Assembly: GCF_001753205.1 (NCBI RefSeq)
Contig: NZ_CP017560.1
Span: 1,736,001 to 1,800,000 of the forward strand
Direction: 5' to 3'
Origin: Sporosarcina ureilytica
GTDB lineage: Bacteria > Bacillota > Bacilli > Bacillales_A > Planococcaceae
DNA: 64,000 nucleotides
Part shown: in pieces, positions 45,522 to 56,674 of the stretch
Layout: the number at the start of each line of letters is the position of its first letter
Numbering within the stretch: position 1 is the first letter of the stretch
The notes under the pieces: generated by a model
What the model was told of the DNA's origin: nothing
What the model saw: only the letters and a program-made list of their open reading frames with translations
Databases searched by the model: none
Translations under genes and position numbers: made by a program

Positions 45522-45740
45522 ATGCAGAAACGACAAGGTAAATATCCAAACCAAGCAGATTTTAACCCTTTTATTCAAAGATCGCTAATGGATGAAGAAA
45601 ACTTGTACGAACTCCCTCTCTCTGATCCTTCAGAAACGCTACCAGCTGATTCATACCAAGCCCGAATAATAAGTCAAGTAGATTTAAGTAAACCCTCCGC
45701 TTTTAGTGTAAATAAAAAGATGAATGTAAAATCGAATTAA
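45522..45740 (+). CDS. Small hypothetical protein (72 aa)
   Basis: A 72-residue hydrophilic protein, MQKRQGKYPNQADFNPF onward, with no signal peptide, membrane segment or recognised domain. It is likely real: it has AAAGGAGTG before the ATG, a good promoter 61 bp upstream and a strong hairpin 34 bp downstream, so it is a single-gene transcript. In B. subtilis this side of ruvA carries bofC; the present protein does not look like BofC. Function unknown. Confidence 0.65.
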   Translation: MQKRQGKYPNQADFNPFIQRSLMDEENLYELPLSDPSETLPADSYQARIISQVDLSKPSAFSVNKKMNVKSN

Positions 45741-45773
45741 TAAACTAGTAACTCGGAAGTTAAATGATTAATT

Positions 45774-45818
45774 AATAATCTGCCCGCTCTCTCAAATTGA
45801 ACAGTTGGGCAGGTTATT
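45774..45818 (+). terminator. Terminator of the 72-aa gene
   Basis: AATAA-T-CTGCCC pairs with GGGCAG-G-TTATT around a 21-nt loop. A T-rich stretch rather than a clean T-run follows. Confidence 0.75.
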
Positions 45819-45871
45819 ATACTATTGATAGAAAGTTCGCCTATTTTGATGAAGTTAAATGAACATATTCA

Positions 45872-45897
45872 GACACCTTTTACTGATAGGTGTTTTT
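45872..45897 (+). terminator. Second terminator-like hairpin upstream of ruvA
   Basis: ACACCT-tttactgat-AGGTGT is followed by TTTTATT. No gene lies between it and the preceding hairpin, so it may be a backup terminator. An extended −10 (TGGTATACT) for ruvA follows near 45971–45979. Confidence 0.65.
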
Positions 45898-46008
45898 ATT
45901 ATGATTAATTTCTGAGAAAATGCCGACGTATGATCCGATGTAAAATTTCACTGTAGAAAGTCCGTTCGTATGGTATACTTAAGGGCAGACAAGTAAGGAG
46001 GAAGTTTT

Positions 46009-46614
46009 TTGTACGATTACATAAAAGGGCATGTGACACGTGTCACGCCGGAATACATAACGCTCGAACAAAATGGACTTGGGTGGTTAATTATGACACC
46101 GAATCCGTATGCTTTTCATACAACTGATGACATCCAACAAGTGTTTACTTATTTACATGTTCGACAAGATGTTCAATTACTCTTAGGTTTTAAGACGCTT
46201 GAGCAACGTGAACTGTTTAAAAAGCTGATTACGGTTTCTGGGATCGGACCGAAAGGCGCGTTAGCTATTTTAGCGAGTGGGATCCCTTCGCAGGTAATAA
46301 GCGCGATAGAACGCGAAGACGAAGGGTTTCTCGTTCAATTCCCAGGTGTTGGTAAGAAAACCGCACGTCAAATGATTCTCGATTTAAAAGGGAAGTTACA
46401 TGATTTATTTAGTGAAATTGATCTAGAAGAGGAAGGTCATACATTATTGACAATGGCGGAAAATGATGCGCTTGACGAAGCAATTTTAGCGCTCGAAGCA
46501 CTCGGCTATTCGCAACGTGAGTTAAATAGAGTGAAGAAAACATTAGAAAAAGAAGAGTTAGATACGGAAGGCTATATGAAACTTGCCTTACAATTATTAT
46601 TAAAGCAAAAATAA
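46009..46614 (+). CDS. ruvA: Holliday junction branch migration protein RuvA
   Basis: A 201-residue DNA-binding protein. The N-terminal OB fold (MYDYIKGHVTRVTPEYITLEQNGLGW), tandem HhH motifs (LFKKLITVSGIGPKGALAIL and LVQFPGVGKKTARQMILDLK) and the small C-terminal RuvB-binding domain are present. The start is TTG 46009 after AAGGAGGAAG. It forms a tetramer on Holliday junctions and loads RuvB. Confidence 0.97.
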   Translation: MYDYIKGHVTRVTPEYITLEQNGLGWLIMTPNPYAFHTTDDIQQVFTYLHVRQDVQLLLGFKTLEQRELFKKLITVSGIGPKGALAILASGIPSQVISAIEREDEGFLVQFPGVGKKTARQMILDLKGKLHDLFSEIDLEEEGHTLLTMAENDALDEAILALEALGYSQRELNRVKKTLEKEELDTEGYMKLALQLLLKQK

Positions 46615-46648
46615 AAATATCGTTGTTTGAAAGAAAGGAGGGTGTGTA

Positions 46649-47659
46649 ATGGAGGAACGTGTGATTTCAGGGGAAACGACCGATTTCGATTTAGGTTTTG
46701 AACAATCGCTTCGACCAGAATTTTTAAATCAATATATCGGGCAGCATCAAGTAAAAGATAATTTAAGTATTTTTATCGAGGCAGCAAGAAGGCGCAGCGA
46801 AAGTTTAGACCACGTCTTACTTTACGGGCCTCCAGGTCTCGGAAAAACGACGTTGGCTAGCGTGATTGCAAACGAAATGAACGTCAATCTTCGCACAACC
46901 AGTGGACCTGCAATTGAGCGACCTGGAGATTTAGCCGCAGTGGTTTCCTCGTTAGAGCCAGGTGATGTGTTGTTTATCGATGAAATACACCGACTGAACC
47001 GAGCAATAGAGGAAGTACTTTATCCAGCGATGGAAGATTTTTGTCTCGATATTGTCGTTGGTAAAGGACCTTCAGCACGGTCAGTGCGTCTCGATTTGCC
47101 TCCGTTTACGCTTGTTGGTGCAACGACACGCGCAGGTTCATTATCAGCTCCATTACGTGACCGGTTTGGCGTTCCGTTACGGTTGGAATATTATGAAGTC
47201 GAACCGTTAACGGAAATTGTATTACGAAGTGCAGATGTTTTTGATGTCTCTATAGAACCAACTGCCGCAACTGAGCTTGCGAAGAGGTCTCGCGGCACGC
47301 CACGTATTGCGAATCGACTTCTCCGAAGAGTTAGGGATTATGCGCAAGTGCGTGGAGACGGAAAAATCTCTCATCAAACTGCACAAGAAGCATTGGAAAT
47401 GTTGCAAGTAGACTCACATGGACTGGATCATATCGATCATAAGTTAATAACGGGCATGATTGAACAGTTTAGGGGAGGGCCCGTTGGAATTGATACGATT
47501 GCAGCGAGCATAGGTGAAGAACCCGTGACGATTGAAGATGTGTATGAACCTTATTTATTGCAAATTGGTTTTCTTCAACGGACACCACGTGGTAGAGTTG
47601 TAACAAATTATGCATATGAGCATTTTGGTTATCCATTACCGGGAGATGCTCATCATTGA
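46649..47659 (+). CDS. ruvB: Holliday junction helicase RuvB
   Basis: A 336-residue AAA+ motor. It has [19 protein letters not shown], Walker [13 protein letters not shown], Walker [11 protein letters not shown], sensor 1 [18 protein letters not shown] and a C-terminal winged helix ([13 protein letters not shown]). It drives branch migration with RuvA. AAAGGAGGGTG precedes ATG 46649, 34 bp after ruvA. Confidence 0.98.
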   Translation: MEERVISGETTDFDLGFEQSLRPEFLNQYIGQHQVKDNLSIFIEAARRRSESLDHVLLYGPPGLGKTTLASVIANEMNVNLRTTSGPAIERPGDLAAVVSSLEPGDVLFIDEIHRLNRAIEEVLYPAMEDFCLDIVVGKGPSARSVRLDLPPFTLVGATTRAGSLSAPLRDRFGVPLRLEYYEVEPLTEIVLRSADVFDVSIEPTAATELAKRSRGTPRIANRLLRRVRDYAQVRGDGKISHQTAQEALEMLQVDSHGLDHIDHKLITGMIEQFRGGPVGIDTIAASIGEEPVTIEDVYEPYLLQIGFLQRTPRGRVVTNYAYEHFGYPLPGDAHH

Positions 47660-47680
47660 AATGTAAGGTGGCTATTAAGA

Positions 47681-48709
47681 ATGAATGTACAGGATTTTGA
47701 TTTTCATTTGCCGGAGCATTTAATTGCTCAAACACCGCTTCAAGACAGAACTGCAAGTCGATTACTCGTTCTTGATAAAGAAACTGGTGAAACACAACAT
47801 CGTCAGTTTCCTGATTTTGTGAATGAGTTAGAAGCAGACGATGTACTTGTATTAAATAATACACGTGTATTACCTGCACGTTTAATCGGTATAAAAGAAG
47901 AGACCGGTGCGGCAATTGAAATATTATTATTAAAGGAAAACGGGGAAGATAAGTGGGAAACACTCGTTAAACCTGCTAAACGGATAAAAGTGGGAAATGT
48001 CGTCTCATTTGGTGACGGTTTATTAAAAGCCGAATGTACGGCGGTATTACCTCAAGGTGGAAGAGAATTTAAATTTACGTATAACGGAATCTTTTTTGAG
48101 ATTCTTGACCAATTAGGCGAAATGCCCCTTCCACCTTATATTACTGAAAAGCTAGACGACGCGGAACGTTATCAAACGGTCTTTGCGAAAGAAAGAGGGT
48201 CTGCAGCCGCGCCTACTGCTGGATTACATTTTACGGAAGATGTTTTACAGCAACTTAAAGAAAAAGGCGTAAAAATTGCATTTGTAACATTACATGTTGG
48301 CTTAGGAACGTTTAGGCCTGTCAGCGTTGATACGATAGAAGACCATACGATGCATGCAGAATATTATTCTGTCACAGAGGAAACAGCAAATACAATTAAC
48401 CAAGCAAAGGCTAGTGGACGGAAAGTAATTGCAGTTGGTACGACATCTGCACGTACACTTGAAACCATCGCTTCGGAAAATGATGGGAAAATAATAGAAG
48501 CAAGCGGCTGGACAGCTATTTTTATTTATCCTGGGTATGAATTTCGAATTCTTGACGGGCTTCTAACGAATTTTCATTTACCGAAATCAACATTACTTAT
48601 GCTCGTTTCAGCATTTGCATCTCAGGAATATATTATGGACGCATATACAACTGCAGTTGAAAATCAATACCGATTTTTCAGCTTTGGAGACGCGATGTTC
48701 ATCAAGTGA
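47681..48709 (+). CDS. queA: S-adenosylmethionine:tRNA ribosyltransferase-isomerase
   Basis: A 342-residue QueA that converts tRNA preQ1 to epoxyqueuosine using [47 protein letters not shown] and [26 protein letters not shown] are family motifs. It follows ruvB by 21 bp and precedes tgt, the previous step in the same tRNA modification, as in B. subtilis. Confidence 0.97.
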   Translation: MNVQDFDFHLPEHLIAQTPLQDRTASRLLVLDKETGETQHRQFPDFVNELEADDVLVLNNTRVLPARLIGIKEETGAAIEILLLKENGEDKWETLVKPAKRIKVGNVVSFGDGLLKAECTAVLPQGGREFKFTYNGIFFEILDQLGEMPLPPYITEKLDDAERYQTVFAKERGSAAAPTAGLHFTEDVLQQLKEKGVKIAFVTLHVGLGTFRPVSVDTIEDHTMHAEYYSVTEETANTINQAKASGRKVIAVGTTSARTLETIASENDGKIIEASGWTAIFIYPGYEFRILDGLLTNFHLPKSTLLMLVSAFASQEYIMDAYTTAVENQYRFFSFGDAMFIK

Positions 48710-48752
48710 AATATTCCCTTGTGTCGTGTATGATGCTTGAGGAAGGGTTGTA

Positions 48753-48771
48753 AAAGTCTAATTAAGACTTT
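48753..48771 (+). terminator. Weak hairpin between queA and tgt
   Basis: AAAGTCT-aatta-AGACTTT is followed by CTTAAC only, so it is a possible attenuator or weak terminator in the 100-bp gap. Confidence 0.4.
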
Positions 48772-48806
48772 CTTAACATTTGAAACCCAAAGAGAAAGGA
48801 TTCTGA

Positions 48807-49949
<1,143 letters not shown>

Positions 49950-49989
49950 ATCTTGTATAATGAATTATGTTTGAAAGGGGGAATATTGA

Positions 49990-50262
49990 ATGGAAGGTTT
50001 ACTTCAACTATGGCCATTTGTTGCTATGTTCGCAATTATGTGGTTCTTACTAATTAGACCAGCTCAAAAGAGACAAAAAGAGACGAAAACAATGCAAAGC
50101 TCTTTACAACGCGGTGATACTGTTATTACAATCGGCGGCATTCACGGCACAATTGAAGCGGTTGACGAAACAACTGTGTATTTGAAAGTTGCCGACGGAA
50201 CAACGCTTCGTTTTGATAGACAAGCTGTTGGACGTGTAACAGAGCAATCTGCAACTGTATAA
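49990..50262 (+). CDS. yajC: Sec translocase accessory subunit YajC
   Basis: A 90-residue bitopic protein: one N-terminal helix (FVAMFAIMWFLLIRPAQKR) and a small cytoplasmic beta domain (LQRGDTVITIGGIHGTIEAVD). It associates with SecDF; in many bacteria it is encoded next to secDF, here it follows tgt as in B. subtilis (yrbF). AAAGGGGGAA precedes ATG 49990. Confidence 0.95.
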   Translation: MEGLLQLWPFVAMFAIMWFLLIRPAQKRQKETKTMQSSLQRGDTVITIGGIHGTIEAVDETTVYLKVADGTTLRFDRQAVGRVTEQSATV

Positions 50263-50267
50263 TGAAA

Positions 50268-50319
50268 AATGCGGTAGTAGAAAAACAGAGGAAACTCTGT
50301 TTTTTTACTACCGCTTTTT
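50268..50319 (+). terminator. Terminator of tgt-yajC
   Basis: A long stem (GCGGTAGTA-AAAACAGAG against CTCTGTTTT-TACTACCGC) with a GAAA tetraloop runs into TTTTT. Confidence 0.95.
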
Positions 50320-50381
50320 CTCTGTTGAAATCGAAATAAGTAGCACAATATTGGGTATCCTTTTTAAGAAGGAGGATACTC

Positions 50382-51023
50382 ATGCATGATTTAATTATTA
50401 TCACTTATAGAACGATATTATTTTATTTAATAATATTATTCGTACTGCGAATAATGGGAAAGCGAGAAGTTGGTGAACTAGGCATCATCGATGTTGTTGT
50501 TTTCCTTATTATGGCGGAAGTAGCTGCATTAGGGCTTGATTCCCCAGAAAAAAATATCTTCGAAGCAATTTTACCCATCATCGTCTTACTTGGGATCCAA
50601 CTCATCTCATCTTTCATTTCATTAAAAAGTAAAAAGTTTAGAGATCTTGTGGATGGTGATCCATCGACACTGATTCGAGATGGTGTAATTATGGAAGAAG
50701 AATTGCGTAAACAGCGCTATAATTTGGATGATTTATTTCAACAATTAAGGGAACAAAAAATCGGTTCTGTCCGTGACGTGACCTATGCGTTTCTGGAACC
50801 ATCTGGAAACCTTTCAGTGTTTACAAAAGATGATACACAACCTGCCCTGGCCCTCATTAGTGATGGCATCGTTCAGCCGCGACATCTTAAGTTAATTGGA
50901 AAAACAGAAGAATGGTTGCTTGATGAATTGAAACGACAAGGGATTCAAGATGTAACGCAAATTTTTTATTGTTCATACGAGAGTAAACAGCTTAAATATC
51001 AACTGAAAGAGGCTCATCGCTGA
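50382..51023 (+). CDS. DUF421 membrane protein (YrbG/YetF family)
   Basis: A 213-residue protein with three N-terminal helices (TILFYLIILFVLRIMG, GIIDVVVFLIMAEVAALG, ILPIIVLLGIQLISSFI) and a C-terminal cytosolic domain (LVDGDPSTLIRDG, RKQRYNLDDLFQQLREQ) typical of YetF. Related proteins in B. subtilis respond to or produce phospholipid-related signals; this one's role is unknown. It keeps the yrbG place before spoVB and overlaps the convergent spoVB end by 10 bp. AAGGAGG precedes the ATG. Confidence 0.88.
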   Translation: MHDLIIITYRTILFYLIILFVLRIMGKREVGELGIIDVVVFLIMAEVAALGLDSPEKNIFEAILPIIVLLGIQLISSFISLKSKKFRDLVDGDPSTLIRDGVIMEEELRKQRYNLDDLFQQLREQKIGSVRDVTYAFLEPSGNLSVFTKDDTQPALALISDGIVQPRHLKLIGKTEEWLLDELKRQGIQDVTQIFYCSYESKQLKYQLKEAHR

Positions 51024-52534
51024 AATTTGAGAAGCCTTTTGAAATGCATGAAATCTCCGTAACGCAATTGTCTTGTCAGAATCAAAACCATAAATAAAAA
51101 TAAAGTTGTGATAACACATTCCATGACTAGGCCAACATTTCCAATTGGAATAAAGATAGGTCGCATAATGGCTGTTAATACAAACGAAATATAAGGAAGG
51201 GCGAACATACTAAATCCTGCTGCAGCAGCTTTGTTTTTCCGTAAAGTTGCAATATGAAGAAATGAAGTAACGAGTACGCCGAAACCAATCGCAAGAACGG
51301 CACCTGTTTCTTGTAATCCTGGTTGAGAGGCTAATACAAACATGACACCAAGTTTGGCGATACCGCCATATACAGAGTTCATCATACCCGCTTTTGCATC
51401 ACCAGTCGCCTGTAAAATTGAATATAATGGGCTTTGGATATAGTAGAAAAAGAAGACAGGCGCGAGTATCGTCATGTAATGGGCACCTTCTGTCACTTGG
51501 AACAGTTTCTCTGCGAGTGCTGCTCCGTGAATGAAAAAAACAGCCGCGGCAAATGTACCGGTTATGGCAGATAAACGTAAGGCCAAATGAATGCGATTTC
51601 GTAATTTCTTTTTATTACTAGAAGCTGCGGCGCCACTGACGGCCGGAACGAGAACGACAGATAGTGCATATGGAATAAATGATGGAAATAATAAGAGTGG
51701 AATCAGCACACCCGAAATAACGCCGTAAAGGGAAGTTGCAGCAATCGCTGTAATACCAGATAAAGTAAGTGCACGCAAGAAAATAATCGGTTCTAAAAAC
51801 CAAGTGAATGTTCCAAAAAGTCTACTTCCTGAAGCTGGAAGCGAGATAGATAAAATCGGTTCGAATGGGTATAATTTTTTATCTGATTTGATTGTTTTTC
51901 GTTTACGCTTTTGCTGCGAATATTTGAAAAATAAGTAGAGGACAGATGCTAATTCTGCAAGTAATGTAATGCCCATTGCATAAGCCGCATTCATGGCATT
52001 GCTTTCCGCCGAAAAGACGAGCGGCAATAACCAAGTAATTAAAGCGATTCTTAATGATTGTTCTATAATTTGTGACCAAGCTGTCTCTTCCATCCGTGCA
52101 ATCCCTTGAAAATATCCTCGAATTAAACCACCAATTGCGGAAATGGGTACAATCGCAATACCTGCATATAATGCGCTAGCCGATGCAGGATTTCCAAGTA
52201 AATTCGTTGCTAAATAAGGAACGAATAAAATCGAAGCTGGAATGAACGCAAGTGCCGCAAAAAAAGTGAGTAAATAAGAGGTTCTCATGACGGACTGGAT
52301 TTTTTCTTTTTCCCCTTTCACATCCAGTTCCGCAATAACCTTTGCTATCGCAATTGGCACACCAAGCTGTACGAGTGATAAAAAAAAGATGAATGCAGGA
52401 TAGGCCGTCATGTAAATCCCGACTGCCTCTTCACCAGCAATACGCATAAATTGAATTCTAAAAACAAAGCCAAGCAATTTAGATAAAAAGACTGCGAACA
52501 TCAGAACAGCTGTCCCACGAATAAATGATTTCAA
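51014..52534 (-). CDS. spoVB: Stage V sporulation protein B (MATE/MOP-family flippase-like)
   Basis: A 506-residue polytopic protein of the MOP exporter superfamily with about 14 helices. The start GTAVLMFAVFLSKLLGFVFRI and GEEAVGIYMTAYPAF, plus a second-half repeat (LRLSAITGTFAAAVFFIHG), are typical of SpoVB, a lipid II flippase-like protein needed for spore cortex. TTG 52534 is preferred over TTG 52543, since AAGGAG lies nine bases before it and abuts the other. It is the only minus-strand gene in the second half and converges on yrbG. Confidence 0.9.
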   Translation of the reverse strand: MKSFIRGTAVLMFAVFLSKLLGFVFRIQFMRIAGEEAVGIYMTAYPAFIFFLSLVQLGVPIAIAKVIAELDVKGEKEKIQSVMRTSYLLTFFAALAFIPASILFVPYLATNLLGNPASASALYAGIAIVPISAIGGLIRGYFQGIARMEETAWSQIIEQSLRIALITWLLPLVFSAESNAMNAAYAMGITLLAELASVLYLFFKYSQQKRKRKTIKSDKKLYPFEPILSISLPASGSRLFGTFTWFLEPIIFLRALTLSGITAIAATSLYGVISGVLIPLLLFPSFIPYALSVVLVPAVSGAAASSNKKKLRNRIHLALRLSAITGTFAAAVFFIHGAALAEKLFQVTEGAHYMTILAPVFFFYYIQSPLYSILQATGDAKAGMMNSVYGGIAKLGVMFVLASQPGLQETGAVLAIGFGVLVTSFLHIATLRKNKAAAAGFSMFALPYISFVLTAIMRPIFIPIGNVGLVMECVITTLFLFMVLILTRQLRYGDFMHFKRLLKFQR

Positions 52535-52703
52535 GTAAAACAACTCCTTCTCAATTCAACATCATAAGGAGAAATGCTGCTACATATGTTGTACGACCGT
52601 ATTTTCCCATGATTAATTGTATGCCCATCTATGAATGTTATTACTTTCTCTTTTTCAAACGCTAGAATACAATAGATTAGAGAAAACTATTGGGGATGAA
52701 TGA

Positions 52704-53549
52704 ATGACGACATATATCATTGAAAAAGCATTAAATAATAATGTAATTATTGCAAAATATGATGAAGAAGAGGTTGTATTAATTGGCCGTGGGATCGGGT
52801 TCGGTAAAAAAAAGAATGATAAGATTGTAGAAGATCAAGTAGAGAAAATGTTTGTACTTAAAGACCCGGTGGAACAAGAGCAATATAAACAATTACTAAC
52901 AACAATTGATGATGAAACATTAAAAACCCTCATTACGGTCGTTGAAATGATTCGAGAAAAGTCGGATTCATCGTTAAATGAACATATTCACGTAGCGTTA
53001 ACTGATCATCTCGTTTTTGCAATTCATCGATTGAAACAGGGCATGACGATTCGAAATCCATTTTTGATTGAAACAAAAACGTTGTATCCTGAAGAATTTG
53101 GTATCGCGATGGATGTAACGAAACTTGTCAATAAAAAGCTAGCGATTGACTTGCCAGAAGATGAAGTTGGGTTTATTGCTTTACATATCCATAGTGCAAT
53201 GGGCGAAAAGAAAGTTGGAGAACTAACCGCATACTCAGATTTAATGATTCAACTTGTTCAAATTATTGAAGAACAATTTGAGATAACGATCGATAAGGAA
53301 AGTCTAGATTATATGCGTTTAATTCGTCATATTCGTTTTACGATTGAACGTGTCGTTCGCGGTGAGAAAGTAGCAGAGCCGAAGAGAATTAAGGAATTAC
53401 TAGAGCTAGAATATCCGGTCTATTACAACTTGGCTTGGAAGTTAATTAAAGTGATGCAACAGAAACTTCAGAAAGAAGTATATAATGCTGAAGCAGTTTT
53501 TCTAACCTTACATTTACAACGAATTCGAGCGATTCATGAACAAGTGTGA
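52704..53549 (+). CDS. glcT: PtsGHI antiterminator GlcT (BglG family)
   Basis: A 281-residue RNA-binding antiterminator. The CAT domain (1–60) has IIEKALNNNVIIAKYDEEEVVLIGRGIGFGKK in two parts. PRD1 (about 65–170) and PRD2 (about 172–277) carry the regulatory histidines (HVALTDHLVFAIHR; ALHIHSAMGEKK; RLIRHIRFTIER). Located directly before ptsG with a matching RNA target, it should act as GlcT: active when glucose is present, phosphorylated by EII-Glc when not. ATG 52704 has GGGGATGA upstream. Confidence 0.93.
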   Translation: MTTYIIEKALNNNVIIAKYDEEEVVLIGRGIGFGKKKNDKIVEDQVEKMFVLKDPVEQEQYKQLLTTIDDETLKTLITVVEMIREKSDSSLNEHIHVALTDHLVFAIHRLKQGMTIRNPFLIETKTLYPEEFGIAMDVTKLVNKKLAIDLPEDEVGFIALHIHSAMGEKKVGELTAYSDLMIQLVQIIEEQFEITIDKESLDYMRLIRHIRFTIERVVRGEKVAEPKRIKELLELEYPVYYNLAWKLIKVMQQKLQKEVYNAEAVFLTLHLQRIRAIHEQV

Positions 53550-53640
53550 AAGAAGATGTATGCGTTTGCATTCATTCGAATTTTATGCTAGGATAATAGT
53601 ACAAAGTCATCGGACTAAATAACTGCAATAATTATCTTCA

Positions 53641-53745
53641 TACGTGTTACTGTATTCGATCAGGCATGAGTAGAAGGTGAAATGATGAGAGTTTAAGGAG
53701 AACCTTAAGCTTATTTCAACATACACCTTATACTCATGCCTTTTT
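53641..53745 (+). promoter_or_regulatory. ptsG antiterminator target (RAT) overlapping a terminator
   Basis: TTACTGTATTCGATCAGG, ending in GCATGAG (53647–53671), closely resembles the B. subtilis ptsG RAT bound by GlcT. Its 3' half is also the 5' arm of a terminator: GGCATGAGTAGAAGGTG (53663–53679) with CACCTTATACTCATGCC (53724–53740), then TTTTT. The loop holds an inner hairpin TTAAGG-agaa-CCTTAA. GlcT binding to the RAT should prevent terminator folding. Confidence 0.88.
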
Positions 53746-53796
53746 ATATTGATTTTTAATTCGATGACGTGAAAATTGTATATTGGAGGAATGACA

Positions 53797-55833
53797 ATGT
53801 TTAAAAGAGCTTTTGGCGTCTTACAACAAGTTGGACAAGCTTTAATGTTACCAGTTGCTCTGTTGCCGGCTGCGGGTTTATTACTCGGAATTGGGAATGC
53901 AATGCAGCAAGAAACAATGCTCGGAAAAATGCCATTTTTATCAGCAGATTGGATTCAGATGACCGCAATGGTGATGGAAGATGCAGGCGGCATCGTCTTT
54001 GCCAACTTGGCGCTTATCTTTGCGGTAGGGGTTGCAATTGGACTAGCGAGAGACGGTGCGGCAGCATTAGCAGCTTTAGTTGGTTATTTGGTCTTGAATC
54101 AAGTCATGAGTTCTTGGTTAGGTACAACAATGGATATGGTTGCGGAAGATCCGAGTTATGGAATGGTTCTTGGTATTCCAACATTGCAAACGGGAGTATT
54201 TGGCGGAATTATAGTCGGGTTAATTGCTGCGGCATGCTTCAACAAATTCCATGATATTGAAATGCCGTCTTTCCTAGGTTTCTTCGCAGGAAAGCGTTTC
54301 GTTCCGATTGTTACTGCAGGTGCTTCATTCGTTGCGGGACTTATCCTTCTTATTATTTGGCCGCCTGTTCAAACAGGTATGAACAACGCATCATTATGGC
54401 TGATGAATGAAGGAACGTATATTGCAGTTTTCTTCTTTGGTTTTATTAAACGATTACTAATCCCGTTCGGATTACACCATATTTACCACGCACCATTCTG
54501 GTATGAATTTGGTTCCTATACAACGAATGCTGGGGCAATTGTACGTGGAGATATGACAATTTTCTTTGCGCAGTTAAGAGATAACGTGGAATTAACAGCT
54601 GGACATTTCATGGCTGGAGAATTCCCAATTATGATGTTCGGTTTACCGGCGGCAGCGCTTGCGATGTATCATGCTGCACGTCCAGAGAAAAAGAAGTTAG
54701 TCGCTGGATTATTTATTTCAGGTGCATTAACGTCTTTCTTAACAGGTATTACAGAACCGCTTGAGTTCAGTTTCTTATTCTTATCACCAATCCTATTCTT
54801 TATTCACGCAGTATTGGATGGATTATCATTTGTATTAATGACGTACTTCGATGTTCACATTGGGTACACGTTCTCTGGTGGAGCGATTGACTTCTTCTTA
54901 TTTGGAATTTTACCAGGTAAAGAAGCTTGGTGGATTACAATTCTATTAGGATTAGTCTTTGCGGTTATTTATTACTTCTTATTCCGCTTCATGATTAATA
55001 AGTTTAATTTAATGACACCAGGCCGTGAAGCTGATGAGGAAGAAGCCGCAGAAGGCGATGCAAGTTCCAGCAGCAATGGTGACCTAGCGGCAAACATTCT
55101 TGAAGCAATGGGCGGACAAAAAAATATTGCTAACTTAGATGCATGTATTACAAGATTACGAGTTTCAGTTAATGACGTATCACAAGTAAAGAAAAAAGAG
55201 TTAGAAAGACTAGGAGCAGCAGGTGTCCTAGAAGTTGGGAACAACATTCAAGCAATCTTTGGACCACGTTCTGAAATTATTAAAGGACAAATCCAAGATG
55301 TGATGAGTGGGAAGCGTCCTCGCACGGTCGTAGAGGAACAGCAAAGTGTTGTTACAGCTACTCCAAAAAGTGGAGAAGAGGACATTTTTGTTTCACCAAT
55401 GAAAGGTGAAGTTACGCCTTTATCGGAAGTTCCAGATCAAGTATTTTCACAAAAAATGATGGGTGATGGTTTTGCAATAAAACCGACTGAAGGTACTGTC
55501 ATTTCACCTGTAAATGGAACGATTGTTACATTCTTCCCAACAAAGCACGCGATTGGCATCCAATCCGATTCCGGACGTGAAATTCTCATTCACGTTGGAA
55601 TTGATACAGTTAATTTAGAAGGAAAAGGTTTCGAAGCGCTTGTAGAACAAGGGGACAAGGTGAAAGTAGGTCAGCCGTTGTTGAAAGTGGATATTGATTA
55701 TATTCAAGAACATGCAACATCTATTATAACACCTATTATTTTCACGAACCTTTTTGAAGGCGAGTCAGTAACTATCAATAAAACGGGAACAGTTGAATTA
55801 CAAGAAGAACAAATTGTTTCGATTGAAAAGTAA
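53797..55833 (+). CDS. ptsG: Glucose-specific PTS permease EIICBA
   Basis: A 678-residue three-domain PTS transporter. EIIC (about 1–400) has multiple helices with [18 protein letters not shown] follows, with the phospho-Cys in [11 protein letters not shown] (Cys450), and EIIA has the phospho-His in [11 protein letters not shown] (His599). It imports and phosphorylates glucose. ATG 53797 follows GGAGG with a 7-nt gap; two earlier in-frame ATG/TTG codons have no ribosome site. It is controlled by GlcT through the upstream RAT. Confidence 0.97.
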   Translation: MFKRAFGVLQQVGQALMLPVALLPAAGLLLGIGNAMQQETMLGKMPFLSADWIQMTAMVMEDAGGIVFANLALIFAVGVAIGLARDGAAALAALVGYLVLNQVMSSWLGTTMDMVAEDPSYGMVLGIPTLQTGVFGGIIVGLIAAACFNKFHDIEMPSFLGFFAGKRFVPIVTAGASFVAGLILLIIWPPVQTGMNNASLWLMNEGTYIAVFFFGFIKRLLIPFGLHHIYHAPFWYEFGSYTTNAGAIVRGDMTIFFAQLRDNVELTAGHFMAGEFPIMMFGLPAAALAMYHAARPEKKKLVAGLFISGALTSFLTGITEPLEFSFLFLSPILFFIHAVLDGLSFVLMTYFDVHIGYTFSGGAIDFFLFGILPGKEAWWITILLGLVFAVIYYFLFRFMINKFNLMTPGREADEEEAAEGDASSSSNGDLAANILEAMGGQKNIANLDACITRLRVSVNDVSQVKKKELERLGAAGVLEVGNNIQAIFGPRSEIIKGQIQDVMSGKRPRTVVEEQQSVVTATPKSGEEDIFVSPMKGEVTPLSEVPDQVFSQKMMGDGFAIKPTEGTVISPVNGTIVTFFPTKHAIGIQSDSGREILIHVGIDTVNLEGKGFEALVEQGDKVKVGQPLLKVDIDYIQEHATSIITPIIFTNLFEGESVTINKTGTVELQEEQIVSIEK

Positions 55834-55870
55834 TGAACTATCTGTAAGTAAAGATTGCTTTAAAAATGAT

Positions 55871-55912
55871 AAAGCTGTTTTACCGTCAATATTGGCTGGT
55901 AAAACAGCTTTT
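55871..55912 (+). terminator. Terminator of ptsG
   Basis: AAAGCTGTTTTACC pairs perfectly with GGTAAAACAGCTTT around a 13-nt loop and enters a T-rich tail. Confidence 0.95.
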
Positions 55913-56236
55913 CTTTATGAATTTGGAAAATCAACGGTAGAAATATTTTCGTTGATTTGTACTTTAAAACACTATGTTTTTGGTCGCAAAAGCCGTTCTT
56001 CGTGTGGGATTAGTAAATATAAGGCGTTATTAACAGAAGTGTGTTGTGGATTGGATTCCTTAATTTCTGCAATAAATGTAGAAGTTTAGGCTGATCGCAA
56101 TTTTCGTTTTGGGATTGGCACTTACGACTAATGTTTTATTTTTTATTATCATTTATGCCATATTCCGTCGTTTTTTGATATACTACTGTATATGCGGAAA
56201 AGGTTGGACAGATGACCGTTTAGGAAAGGGTTGGAA
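55913..56236. other. Gene-free interval between ptsG and comN
   Basis: About 320 bp without a supported gene. A perfect 9-bp inverted repeat (AAATCAACG / CGTTGATTT, 55928–55958) lies just after the ptsG terminator. A TATACT box near 56180 is a candidate −10 for comN, with no clear −35. Confidence 0.6.
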
Positions 56237-56563
56237 ATGATGGGGACTAATTTCGGACAGACATTTACAAATTTGCTTCCTGCTCTTGAAAGTAAAAGAA
56301 ATGAGTTTGTTTTGTACGGATATACAACCGTGACAAAAGAAGACATTTGGGTGTATTGCTTACGAAAAGTTTGGCGAAACAAAAACGTAGAAGAACTGCC
56401 TGTACATAAAATTGCAAATGATATTTTACAAATATCGCCGGCTGCGTTTATGACGTTTACTCAAATTGAAGCCCAGCGAGATGCCGATTGGTTTTCTGAT
56501 TTGAATTCAGATGAATTACAAATGCTCCTTGGTCCGCGTAATGAAAACAATGCTGAATCATAA
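56237..56563 (+). CDS. comN: Post-transcriptional regulator ComN
   Basis: A 108-residue protein of the Firmicutes post-transcriptional regulator family (ComN/YrzD). It starts at ATG 56237 after AGGAAAGGG. KEDIWVYCLRKVWRNKN and LPVHKIANDILQISPAAFMTFTQIEAQR form the conserved helical core. ComN controls comE mRNA in B. subtilis and lies near secDF. A link to DNA uptake here is inference. Confidence 0.85.
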   Translation: MMGTNFGQTFTNLLPALESKRNEFVLYGYTTVTKEDIWVYCLRKVWRNKNVEELPVHKIANDILQISPAAFMTFTQIEAQRDADWFSDLNSDELQMLLGPRNENNAES

Positions 56564-56674
56564 CGAACCTAGCCCGATTGATATAAATTCTATCGGCTCA
56601 TATAAAGGGATAGTTATGCGTAGTTGTCTACCTGTACTATAGGTGGAGCTACATAAAGAGGAGGAAAATTATCA

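Noticed and set aside
47469..47963. 164-codon minus-strand ORF
   Set aside because: It is antisense to ruvB and queA, which are certain genes; no ribosome site or domain seen.
55793..56089. 98-codon ORF on the plus strand after ptsG
   Set aside because: It starts inside ptsG, runs straight through the ptsG terminator hairpin and has no ribosome site.
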